Positions 17,590 to 26,900 of a stretch of DNA of 64,000 nt are shown piece by piece. Below the pieces are notes generated by a model. That model was not told the origin of the DNA. It ran no database searches and saw nothing but the letters and a program-made list of their open reading frames with translations. Source of the DNA: Sphingopyxis panaciterrulae (GTDB lineage: Bacteria > Pseudomonadota > Alphaproteobacteria > Sphingomonadales > Sphingomonadaceae). Every line of letters begins with the position of its first letter. The first letter of the stretch is position 1. Location of the stretch: NCBI RefSeq assembly GCF_014199295.1, contig NZ_JACIJH010000007.1, forward strand, positions 1-64,000. The letters run 5' to 3'. The translations under genes and the position numbers were made by a program.

Positions 17590-19476
17590 ATGCAACGACT
17601 GGCTTCGTCGATTTATGCCGTGATTTTTGCGGCCATGGCTGTGTCGCCTGCTGCGGCGCAGGACAGCGCGAAATACAGCACGGAAGCGCTGGAGCAGGGG
17701 ATTGCCGAGCATGCGGTATCGCGCCTGGCGGTGATGGTGCCGATGCGCGACGGGGTCCGTCTGTCGACCAATATCTTCACGCCGCGCAATGCCAGGGGAC
17801 CGCTGCCCACCATCCTGTGGAAGACGCCGTACAACGAGCACAAGCTGCGCGGGTCGACGCTGCGCTATGCCTATGAGGCGGTGAAGCGCGGCTATGTGTT
17901 CATCGTGCAGAATGAACGCGGCCGCTATTTCTCCGAAGGCCAGTATGAAATTCTCGGCCTGCCGCAGACCGACGGTTACGACACACTGAGCTGGATCGCC
18001 CAGCAGAACTGGTCGAACGGCAAGGTCGGCACGCTGGGCTGTTCGTCGTCGGCCGAATGGCAACTGGCGCTCGCGGGCATGAACCATCCCGCCCACGCAG
18101 CCATGGTGCCGATGTCGGCGGGTGCCGGCATCGGCAAGGTCGGCCGCTTTCAGGAGCAAGGCAACTGGTACACCGGCGGCGTGCCGCGCAACCTGTTCTT
18201 CGTGTGGCTCTATGGCGTCGACAATCCGCTACGCGCCCAGCTTCCGCATGACCTCGATGAAAAGACGCGCGCACGCGTCGCGCAGTATAATGACCTCAAC
18301 GCCAGCAAGCCCAAGGTCGACTGGAACAGACAGATCAAGCATCTGCCGGTCGATCGGATGCTGTCGAGCCTCGGCGAACCCCCGGCGACTTTCGAGCAGT
18401 TCATCCATCGCACGCCGGCCGACCGGGGCTGGTGGCAGGGCGGACTTTATCACGAGGATATGGGCTGGGGGGTGCCGGCGCTATGGTTCAACACATGGTA
18501 TGACGTGTCGATCGGGCCCAATCTCGAACTGTTCAACCATGCCCGCAAGGTGGGCAACACGGCCGAGGTACGCGACAATCAATATACGATAATCGCGCCC
18601 GTCGTGCATTGCGCCTATCAGCGGCTGGGCCCAGACACGGTGGTCGGCGAGCGACCGATGGGCGACACCAGCTTCGACGTCGATGGCGCGGTCTTCGGCT
18701 GGTTCGACCGCTGGCTGAAAGGAAATACCGAGGCGTTTCCGGCATCCACGCCCAAGGTGCGCTATTACGCGATGGGCGAGAACAAGTGGAAGGCGAGCGC
18801 GTCCTGGCCGCCCGCAAGTGTCAAAATGCAGCGCCTCTATCTACGCAGCGACGGCCGGGCGAACAGCCTGTGGGGCAACGGCCGGCTCGACGCGGCGGCG
18901 CCCGGCAAAGAGCCCGTCGACCGCTTCCGCTACGACCCCCTGAACCCGGTGCCCACCGTGGGCGGCGGCGATTGCTGCAACGGCGGCATCGTCGTGCCGG
19001 GCGCGTTCGACCAGCGAAGCGTGGAAGCACGCGACGACGTGCTCGTCTACACCAGCGAGCCGCTCGAGAAGGCGATGGAGGTCAGCGGGTTCATCGACAC
19101 GGTTCTGAAGGTCTCGTCGAGCGCGAGGGATACGGATTTCGCGGTCAAGATCGTCGATGTCGCGCCCGACGGCACGGCCTGGATCATCGGCGATACCATT
19201 TTGCGCGCGCGCTATCGCGACGGTTTCGACAAACCGGTCATGATGGCGCCGGACAAGGTCTATACCCTCAAGCCGACGCCGATCGCGACCAGCATCACCT
19301 TCGGCGTCGGGCATCGCATCCGGGTCGAGGTCACCTCGTCCAACTTCCCGAAGTTCGTCCGCAATCTCAACACCGGCGGACCGAATGAGAGCGAAAGCAA
19401 GGGCCAAGTGGCGGATAATGTCATCCACCACGACCAGGAGAATCTCTCCTATATCGACCTCCCCGTCGTCCCGTGA
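17590..19476 (+). CDS. Exported CocE/NonD-family (S15-like) hydrolase
   Basis: This is a 628-residue exported alpha/beta hydrolase. The signal peptide ends at SPAAAQ. The catalytic domain starts at VPMRDGVRLSTNIFTP, with the nucleophile elbow GCSSS (Ser152). A C-terminal jelly-roll-like domain characteristic of the X-Pro dipeptidyl-peptidase S15/cocaine esterase family follows (FIDTVLKVSSSARDTDFAVK). Members cleave esters, amides or N-terminal dipeptides. The gene has a strong AGGAGG ribosome-binding site. It lies 146 bp after the signalling receptor, and an M28 peptidase belongs to the same sigma-controlled locus, which suggests extracytoplasmic hydrolysis of an imported substrate. The substrate is unknown. 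Confidence 0.88.
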   Translation: MQRLASSIYAVIFAAMAVSPAAAQDSAKYSTEALEQGIAEHAVSRLAVMVPMRDGVRLSTNIFTPRNARGPLPTILWKTPYNEHKLRGSTLRYAYEAVKRGYVFIVQNERGRYFSEGQYEILGLPQTDGYDTLSWIAQQNWSNGKVGTLGCSSSAEWQLALAGMNHPAHAAMVPMSAGAGIGKVGRFQEQGNWYTGGVPRNLFFVWLYGVDNPLRAQLPHDLDEKTRARVAQYNDLNASKPKVDWNRQIKHLPVDRMLSSLGEPPATFEQFIHRTPADRGWWQGGLYHEDMGWGVPALWFNTWYDVSIGPNLELFNHARKVGNTAEVRDNQYTIIAPVVHCAYQRLGPDTVVGERPMGDTSFDVDGAVFGWFDRWLKGNTEAFPASTPKVRYYAMGENKWKASASWPPASVKMQRLYLRSDGRANSLWGNGRLDAAAPGKEPVDRFRYDPLNPVPTVGGGDCCNGGIVVPGAFDQRSVEARDDVLVYTSEPLEKAMEVSGFIDTVLKVSSSARDTDFAVKIVDVAPDGTAWIIGDTILRARYRDGFDKPVMMAPDKVYTLKPTPIATSITFGVGHRIRVEVTSSNFPKFVRNLNTGGPNESESKGQVADNVIHHDQENLSYIDLPVVP

Positions 19477-19525
19477 CCTAATCGTCGACGACAAGGCAAT
19501 GCAACTGCGGGTCTGGCTCCCGAGG

Positions 19526-19996
19526 CTATAGCAGTTCGAATACGTCGTAGCGCACCGCGCCGCCGATGCTGGCGCCGAGCCCGACGGCGACGATGTCGTT
19601 GAGCCAGCGATAGCGTTCGTCGCCGGTCTCGAACATCGGCGCGGTGCGGAAATAGATTTCGGCTTTTTCCGCGTCGGTTTTCGGGCCGCCGTTCCGGGCG
19701 TGCTTGTGCGCGACGCTCAGCGGCCGCAGCACGCCGCGATAGGAGACATAGATCAGCGCGCCGTCGTGCGTTTCCATCGTGATCCGCGCGTCGAGGCGGA
19801 GCGTGTCGTTGTCGTCGATCGTCGCCCAGTCGCCGCCGCTGGGCATCACGCGCCCGCGCAGGCGCTCGCCCTCGACCTCGCCGCCGGTCAGCGCGGCGAT
19901 CATGCGGCGCCCGAAATGCGCCTTGCCGATCTGCTGCTGCGGTTCGGTGAACGCCGCGCGATAGGAACAGAGATAGCGGAAACTGGGCTCGATCAT
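19526..19996 (-). CDS. DUF3237-family protein
   Basis: This is a 156-residue protein of the DUF3237 (UPF0311) beta-barrel family, recognised from GKAHFGRRMIAALTGGEVEGERLRG, PSGGDWATID and the terminal YDVFELL. There is no signal peptide. Its function is not established. Members often sit in sphingomonad aromatic or terpenoid catabolic clusters. It lies 24 bp downstream of a TonB-dependent receptor on the same strand, so the two probably form one operon. Confidence 0.85.
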   Translation of the reverse strand: MIEPSFRYLCSYRAAFTEPQQQIGKAHFGRRMIAALTGGEVEGERLRGRVMPSGGDWATIDDNDTLRLDARITMETHDGALIYVSYRGVLRPLSVAHKHARNGGPKTDAEKAEIYFRTAPMFETGDERYRWLNDIVAVGLGASIGGAVRYDVFELL

Positions 19997-20020
19997 CCTG
20001 GGTCTCCCGTGAACCGAAAA

Positions 20021-22207
20021 TCAGATCTTGAACGCGATGGTCGCGCCATAGGTGCGCGGCGGCGCATAGGGCGTCAGCGTCTGGCGATAGGGGCCGAAAT
20101 AGGTGACATAGGTCGGTGTCAGCTCGTCGGTCAGATTCTTGCCCCACAGCGACAGCTCCCAGCGGTCGGCCGGCCCCGAGAGCGACAGGCGCGCGTCGAG
20201 GTTTTCGTGGGCGGGCCAGAGCTGCTGGGGGATGTTCGACGCCTCGAAATAGGCGTCGCCGGACCAACTGTAATCGACCCGCAGCTTGGCCGAAAGATCG
20301 CCGAGCGGCGCCTCGTACTGGCCGCCGATGTTGAACTTGTTCTTCGGCGAGCGGGGGAGCTGGTTGCCCGTGTAATCCTGACCAGGGATCGCATATTCCG
20401 TGAACTTCGTATCGAGATACGCGTAGCTGCCGTCGAGCTGGAAGCCCGCGAACGGGCGCACCACCGCTTCGACCTCGACGCCCTTGATTCGCGCCTTCGC
20501 CGCATTGCTGACGACGACGCAGCACAGCGGGACGAGTTGCGAGATCTGGAGGTCCGAATAGTCGGTGCGGAAGGCTGCGATGTTGAGCCGCAGGCGGCGG
20601 TCGAACCAGTCGGTCTTCGCGCCGACCTCGTAGCTCCAGGCGAATTCGGGGTCATAGGGCGTCGAGGCGCCCTCCGCGGTGCCCGAGAGCCCCTGGAAGC
20701 CGCCGCTCTTGTAACCCCGCGCGATCGAGCCATAGAGCAGCACGTCGTCGGTCGCCTTCCAGTTGAGCGCGAAGCGCGGGGTGAAGGCCTTCCAGCTCTT
20801 CTTGCCGGTGACGTCATAGCCGTCGAGCGATCCCAGCGGCGGCGGCAGGCCCGGGCCGTCGTCGGCCTTGTAGCCCGCGAAGCGGCCGCTCTTGCGTTCC
20901 CAGGTCATGCGCGCGCCGACCGTTGCGACCAGCGACGGCACGATCTCGACATCGACCTGGCCGAAGACGGCGAAGCTGCGCGCGTTGACCGACTGTGGAT
21001 AGATTCCGGTTCCCGAGCCCGCCGGGGTGGGGAAATCCTGAATCTGCCCCTCGATGCGGTCGTTGTTCTCCTTGAGGAAATAGACGCCGGTCTGGCCTTT
21101 CAGTCGGCCGTCCCAGGCGTCGAAGGCAAGGCGCAGTTCCTGGCTGAACTGGCTGTTGTTCTCCTGGCCGAAGCTCGTCGATTCGATCTGCGCGGGCGGG
21201 TCGATCGGGTTGCTGAAGAAGGGGGTGACGAAATTGAACTTCACCTTGCGCAGCGCGGTGAGCGAGGTCAGCGTGCCAAAGGGCAGGTCCAGATTCACCT
21301 CGCCCGAATAGGTCTGGATCGTCCGCTTCACCTCGCCGTCGATATAGGCGTTCACGACGCGCGGGTCGGGGTTGATGCCGGCGCAATGGATACCGTCCTG
21401 AAAGCTGGTGTCGCAACTATTGTGGCGCGGATTACCCTTTTGATCCTGATGCGAAACGTCGGCGCGCAGGATGATGTCGAGCGTATCGGTCGGCACGAAG
21501 CGCAGTGCGACGCGGCCGGTGGTCAGGTTGAGGTCGTTGACGTCGTTGCCCGTCGTCTCATTATATTCGAAACCGTCGCGCTGCTTGTGCGACAGGCCCG
21601 CCGACAGATAGATTTTGTCGGTCAGCGCCATATTGCCGCGCGCGATCACGCCGATGCGGTCGTAATTGCCGTAGGTGCCCTCGAAAGTGAAGCTTTCCTC
21701 GTCGGTTGGCTTGCGGCTGACGAACTGGACGAGGCCGCCGATCGCATTCTTGCCGAACAGCGTACCCTGCGGCCCGCGCAGCACCTCGACCCGCTCGAGA
21801 TCGAGAACGTCGAGATCGGGGGTGCCGCCGCGCCCGGCATAGACACCGTCGACGAAGACGACGACCGAGGGGTCGCCGCCGGCATTCTGGCTGATGCCCG
21901 GCGCGCTGCCGATGCCGCGCATCGAGAAGTTGGTGTTGACCGGATCGACCGCGCTGATGGCAAGACCGGGGGTGCGGGTCGCGATGTCCTGCACGGTTTC
22001 GATATTATTGTCGCGAAGCTGTTCGGCGCCGAAGGCGGTGACCGAGATCGGGACGTCCTGGAGCCGCTGTTCCTGACGCTGTGCAGTGACGATGATGTCG
22101 CCGCTCGCGCCGTCGTCGGTCTGCTGCGCCGCGACCGCCGCGGGCATCGCGGCGGCGGCGACGCCGGCCAACAAGAGGACAGACTGCTTCTTTCCGGAAT
22201 ATCTCAT
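20021..22207 (-). CDS. TonB-dependent outer-membrane receptor
   Basis: This is a TonB-dependent receptor of about 728 residues. The signal peptide ends at AAVAAQQ, the TonB-box region is DIIVTAQRQEQ, and the plug contains DVPISVTAFGAEQLRD and EVLRGPQGTLFGKNAIGG. A barrel follows, ending ATIAFKI. The start at 22207 is preferred over an in-frame ATG at 22225 because GGGAGA lies at good spacing and the leader MRYSGKKQSVLLLAG follows. It is divergent from an MFS carrier across a 24-bp palindrome, and is followed by a DUF3237 gene. Together these suggest outer- and inner-membrane uptake of one regulated substrate, which cannot be named. Confidence 0.92.
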   Translation of the reverse strand: MRYSGKKQSVLLLAGVAAAAMPAAVAAQQTDDGASGDIIVTAQRQEQRLQDVPISVTAFGAEQLRDNNIETVQDIATRTPGLAISAVDPVNTNFSMRGIGSAPGISQNAGGDPSVVVFVDGVYAGRGGTPDLDVLDLERVEVLRGPQGTLFGKNAIGGLVQFVSRKPTDEESFTFEGTYGNYDRIGVIARGNMALTDKIYLSAGLSHKQRDGFEYNETTGNDVNDLNLTTGRVALRFVPTDTLDIILRADVSHQDQKGNPRHNSCDTSFQDGIHCAGINPDPRVVNAYIDGEVKRTIQTYSGEVNLDLPFGTLTSLTALRKVKFNFVTPFFSNPIDPPAQIESTSFGQENNSQFSQELRLAFDAWDGRLKGQTGVYFLKENNDRIEGQIQDFPTPAGSGTGIYPQSVNARSFAVFGQVDVEIVPSLVATVGARMTWERKSGRFAGYKADDGPGLPPPLGSLDGYDVTGKKSWKAFTPRFALNWKATDDVLLYGSIARGYKSGGFQGLSGTAEGASTPYDPEFAWSYEVGAKTDWFDRRLRLNIAAFRTDYSDLQISQLVPLCCVVVSNAAKARIKGVEVEAVVRPFAGFQLDGSYAYLDTKFTEYAIPGQDYTGNQLPRSPKNKFNIGGQYEAPLGDLSAKLRVDYSWSGDAYFEASNIPQQLWPAHENLDARLSLSGPADRWELSLWGKNLTDELTPTYVTYFGPYRQTLTPYAPPRTYGATIAFKI

Positions 22208-22266
22208 CTCGCGTCTCCCATCCATTTGCTTTTCGCGCGTTTCGAACCGGCTTGACTCGGTCGCGA

Positions 22267-22290
22267 AATTACTTAGTTTTCTAAGTAATT
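22267..22290. promoter_or_regulatory. Perfect palindromic operator between divergent TBDR and MFS genes
   Basis: Two 10-nt arms, AATTACTTAG and CTAAGTAATT, flank a TTTT centre: a 24-bp inverted repeat in an AT-rich island of a GC-rich genome. It lies just downstream of the predicted minus-strand -10 box, about where transcription of the receptor gene would start. A dimeric repressor such as a TetR- or MarR-type regulator is the natural reader, but no regulator gene is adjacent. Confidence 0.75.
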
Positions 22291-22293
22291 AAT

Positions 22294-22322
22294 TCTATAT
22301 AACAGGCTGGCGCGCGGTGCAA
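22294..22322 (-). promoter_or_regulatory. Predicted sigma-70 promoter of the TonB receptor
   Basis: On the minus strand, TTGCAC (22322-22317) and TATAGA (22299-22294) are separated by exactly 17 nt. The predicted start falls in or beside the palindrome at 22267-22290, so repressor binding would block initiation. For the opposite strand a weaker TTGACT lies at 22252-22257, with a poor -10 inside the palindrome. Confidence 0.6.
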
Positions 22323-22352
22323 GAGCGAGCCGCTTTCGGGAGGAGGGAATCG

Positions 22353-23735
22353 ATGGCGACACAGACCGCGAAGGACGCATCTCACGGCGGGCCGGTCCTC
22401 GACGCGGACGACCCGTCGGCTGGTTGGCCGCGTCCCGCCTATGGCTGGTACGTCGTCGGCGTCCTGCTGCTCGCCTATACGCTGTCGTTCGTCGATCGTA
22501 TGATTCTGAGCCTGCTGGTGGCGCCGATCCGTACTGCGCTCGACATTTCGGATACCGAGGTCAGCCTGCTGATCGGGCTGGCCTTCGCGCTCTTCTATAC
22601 CCTGCTCGGCCTCCCGATCGCCTGGATCGCCGATCGCTGGAACCGGCGAAACCTGATCCTCGCCGGGATCGCATTGTGGAGCGCAATGACCGCCGGGTGC
22701 GGCTTTGCCGGAAGCTATGCGACACTGTTCCTTGCCCGCATGGGCGTGGGGGTCGGCGAAGCGGCACTCTCACCCGCCGCCTATTCGATGCTCAGCGACG
22801 TCTTTCCGCGGAACCGTCTCGCGCGGGCCATGGCGGTCTATTCGATCGGCGTGCCGCTCGGTGCCGGCATCGCGATGATCCTCGGTTCCTTCGTCGTCCA
22901 GGCGGTGCTGGCGGCGCCGGCGATCGACCTGCCGCTGATCGGGCCTGTCGAGGCATGGCGGACGATCTTTCTGTGGGTCGCGGCGCCGGGCCTGATCGTC
23001 TGCCTTTTGTTGCTGACGATTCGCGAGCCGCTGCGCCGTGGCGCCCAAAGTGCGGGCGCGGGCGGCGATGCGGCCCGGGCGCCCGGCTTTCTGGCCCATC
23101 TGGCCGAGCAACGGGTCGCACTCGGCACCCTGTTCGCGGGCATGTCGCTGATCGGGCTGGTCATGTATGGCGTGATCGCATGGGTGCCGACCTTTTTCGC
23201 GCGCACCTATGGCATGGAGGTTTCGCAGGCCGGGCTGTGGTTCGGTGTTATCATGGCGATCGGCGGCGCGGCGGGACTGGTCATGGGCGGAACGCTGGCC
23301 GACCGGATGTTCGGCAAGGGCGTCGCCGACGCGCATCTGCGCGTGATGCGCCTGTCGATCCTGCTCGGCGGGCCGCCGCTGCTCGCCGCGATGCTGATGC
23401 CGAGCGCGCCGCTCGCCTTCGTCATGCTGGCGCTCGCCTTTCCCATGCTGACGATGCACGGCGTCGGCACGGTGGCGCTGCAACTCATCACGCCGAACGA
23501 ATATCGCGCCCGCGTCACCGCGCTCTATTTCTTTGTCGTCAACCTGACCGGGCTTGGCTTCGGCCCGATGCTCATGGCCCTGCTCACCGATCATTTCTTT
23601 CACGATGATGGCGCGCTGCGCTATTCGATGGCTCTGGTGACGGGGGTGGCGCTGCCGCTCGCGGCGGTCGCCCTGACCGTAGGCCTGTCGGCCTTCGCCC
23701 GCGATCTTGCTAAGATGTCGAACGACGGCGCTTGA
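22353..23735 (+). CDS. MFS transporter, spinster-like
   Basis: This is an inner-membrane carrier of about 460 residues with twelve hydrophobic segments. It has SFVDRMILSLLVAPIR in helix 1, the loop motif IAWIADRWNRRN and RMGVGVGEAALSPAAYS. The start at 22353 is chosen for its strong GGAGGAGGG site; a GTG at 22317 is also in frame. It is a clear relative of the MFS gene at 9515. It is divergent from a TonB-dependent receptor and probably under the same palindromic operator, so it may carry the same substrate across the inner membrane. A 248-bp stretch without a recognised gene follows (23736-23983). Confidence 0.88.
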   Translation: MATQTAKDASHGGPVLDADDPSAGWPRPAYGWYVVGVLLLAYTLSFVDRMILSLLVAPIRTALDISDTEVSLLIGLAFALFYTLLGLPIAWIADRWNRRNLILAGIALWSAMTAGCGFAGSYATLFLARMGVGVGEAALSPAAYSMLSDVFPRNRLARAMAVYSIGVPLGAGIAMILGSFVVQAVLAAPAIDLPLIGPVEAWRTIFLWVAAPGLIVCLLLLTIREPLRRGAQSAGAGGDAARAPGFLAHLAEQRVALGTLFAGMSLIGLVMYGVIAWVPTFFARTYGMEVSQAGLWFGVIMAIGGAAGLVMGGTLADRMFGKGVADAHLRVMRLSILLGGPPLLAAMLMPSAPLAFVMLALAFPMLTMHGVGTVALQLITPNEYRARVTALYFFVVNLTGLGFGPMLMALLTDHFFHDDGALRYSMALVTGVALPLAAVALTVGLSAFARDLAKMSNDGA

Positions 23736-23983
23736 ATGCATCCCGCATCCCTGCAATGCCGGTTCGACGTCCGTCCTTGCCATCGCTCTTGCCATGCGGA
23801 AGTCGGGCAGGCGGCAATCGGCCACAGGGGGTTCGTCTTCACGCTGACCGCAGCAAGCGCGTGACGGCTATTATTGGATCACGGGCCGGGTGTGAACGAC
23901 GTCATCAATGTCTCGGGCCACCGATGGGCGCCTCCGAGGTCGAGAGGGCGCCGGTGCGCCGCGAGATCGGCGCGATCGCCAGG

Positions 23984-26900
23984 TCATTGGGGTGCACTGC
24001 CCGATGCCGGGCAAGGCCGCTTGCGCAAGCAATGGAGCCCGTGGGCTTCCATGGGCGTTGCCGCAGCACCGGTCTGTCCGCTGATACCGTCGTCTGACGG
24101 AGGAAATAGCCCGGCGATGGACGACATGGCGTCGCTGCCGGCAAGCGGATTCGCAATCATCGCGAATGCGTCACGCGCCAGGGTGCTGGCGATCGATACC
24201 GCCGGCATGGGCTCGACCCGCAGGATCGTCAACACGCCAGGCACGAACCGGAGCGCATAATTGGCCGATGCCGCCAGCGTCCCCTGCACGATCGCATAAG
24301 AGCCGGGAATGCTGGATCGGGTTGCACTCGTCGCCGGCGCGCCGGACAGGCTATCGCCGTTGACCAGTCCCAGCCCGCCGATCCTGTACGTCAGCGCCGG
24401 ATTGGCGTCGCCATAGAGGCGGCTCAGCGTGTCCGCCGTCACCGTCAGCGCGCGCGGTGTGATCGAGAGCGCGGTCGCATTGGCCGCACCCTGCACGAAG
24501 CTGAAGCGATAATTGCCGCTATCGCCGGCCAGCCCGCGGCCGGTCACCGCATAGACGCCGATATCGGAGGTTGCATCGGCGGCGCTGGTCCACGACGCCG
24601 CGCCGTTGGTCACCGATTCCAGCAAATCGCCGTTCTTCAGCCCGACGGCGTGCACCATGCCGGTCAACAGCGGGGCGTCGCCATAGAGGCTCGACACCGG
24701 CGTCGCTCCATAGGTCACGATCAGATCGGCGGGCGTGACGGTCAGGTCCGCGGCCTGATAGGTGAGTGCATAGTTGGACGTCGCCGAGAGGCTGCCCTGC
24801 GCGATCGCATAGGCGCCGACGTCGCTGGCGGTCGTTGCGGCGGTCGCCAGCGCGCCGGTCAGCGTGTCGCCGTTGACCAGTCCCAGCCCACCGACGCGGT
24901 AGGTCAGCGCAGGATTGGCGTCGCCATAGATGCGGCTCAGCACGTCCGCCGTCACCGTCAGTGCGCGTGGCGTGATCGAGAGCGCGGTCGCATTGGTCGC
25001 ATCCTGCACGAAGCTGAAGCGGTAATTGCCGCTATCGCCGGCAAGCCCGCTGCCGGCCACCGCATAGCTGCCGATATCGGAGGTCGGGCCGCCAGGGCTG
25101 GTCCACGCCGCGGCGCCGTTGGTCACCGCTGCTAGTGTATCGCCGTTCTTCAATCCCACGGCGCGCACCGTCCCGGTCAGCGAGGGCATATTGCCATAGA
25201 TGCTCGTCGCAGGCGCCGCCGCATAGGTCACCGTCAAGGCAGCGGGATCGATGATGAGGGTCGCGCCCGTGTAGCTGAGGGCATAATTGGCCGTGGCCGC
25301 GAGGTTGCCCTGCGTGATTGCATAGGCACCGACATCGCTGGCGGCCGTCGCACTGGTTGCGAGCGCGCCGGTCAGGGTGTCGCCGTTGACCAGCCCCAGT
25401 CCGCCGAGATTATACGTCAGCGCCGGGTTGGCGTCGCCATAGATGCGGCTCAGCGCATCGGCGGTCACCGTCAGCGCGCGTGGCGTGATCGAGAGCGCGG
25501 TCGCATTGGCCGCACCCTGCACGAAGCTGAAGCGGTAGTTGCCGCTGTCGCCGGCAAGCCCGCTGCCGGTCACCGCATAGACGCCGACATGGGAGGTTGC
25601 ATCGGCGGCGCTGGTCCACGCCGCCGTGCCGTCGGTCACCGATTCCAGCAAATCGCCGTTCTTCAGCCCGACGGCGTTCACTATGCCGGTCAGCAGCGGG
25701 GCGTCGCCATAGAGGCTCGACACCGGCGTTGCCCCATAGGTCACGATCAGATCGGCGGGCGTGACGGTCAGGTTCGCGCCCCGATAAGTCAGCGCATAAT
25801 TGGATGACGCCGCCAAGCTCCCCTGCGTGATCGCGTAGGCGCCGATATTGCTGGCGGCCGTCGCATTCGTCGCCAGATCGCCCGACAGTGCATCCCCGTT
25901 GACGAGCATTCCCTCGGTGATCGCGAAGGTGAGCGCCGGATTCGTGTCGCCATAGATGCGGCTCAGCGCATCGGCTGTTACCGTCAGCGCGCGCGGGGCG
26001 ATGGTGAGCGCGGTCGCATTGGCCGCATCCTGCGCGAAGCTGAAGCGGTAATTGCCGCTGTCGCCGGCCAGCCCGCTGCCGGCCACCGCATAGGCGCCGA
26101 CGTCGGAGGTCGCATCGGCGGCGCTGGTCCAGATGGCCGCGCCGCTGGTCACCGACTCCAGACCATCGCCATTCTTCAGCCCTGCCGCGCTTACCGTGCC
26201 GGTCAGCGACGGCGTGTCGCCATAGATACTCGACACCGGTGCCGCCGCATAGGTCACGGTCAGGTCGGCAGGCGTGACGGTCAGGTTTGCGCCCTGATAG
26301 GTGAGCGCATAATTGTCCGATGCCGTCAGGCTGCCCAACGCGATTGCGTAAGGTCCGACAATGCTGGTGGGCGTGGCGTCGGTCGTCAGCTCGCCGGTCA
26401 GCGTATCGCCCTCGATCAGCTCGGCGGCCGTGTAGGTCAGGTCCGGGTTGTCGTCGCCATAGATGCGGGTCTGAGCAACGGCGCTAACCGTCAGCGCGCG
26501 CCGGTTGATGGTGAGCGTGCCGTCGATGTAGGCGATGGCGTAATTGCCCGACGTCAATCCGCTCACCGCGATCGTATATTCGCCCGCATTGACGGCGCCC
26601 AGCGCGTTTCCGCCGTAGATCGGGCTGCCGCCCAGCACCGATTCATTCTCGCTATTCACGAACCCGTCATAGGTGACGCCATTGCCGGTGAAGGCGGCGC
26701 CGTCATAGACGCGGGTCAGGTCGTTCGCTGTGACGGTGAGCGGCGCGGGCGTGACGGTCAGCGTCGCCGGCAGATAGACGAAGCGATAGGCGGGATTGCT
26801 GGCCCGCGCGCCGCTCGCGGTCAGCGGATAGTCGTCGGCATCGCCGGCCGCCGAGGCGCCGGCGATGGTCGCGGGCGCGGTCAGAAAATCGCTCGCGCGC

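Noticed and set aside
23736..23983. Possible small genes downstream of the second MFS gene
   Set aside because: Open frames there have no ribosome-binding site or recognisable product; the stretch appears to be non-coding.
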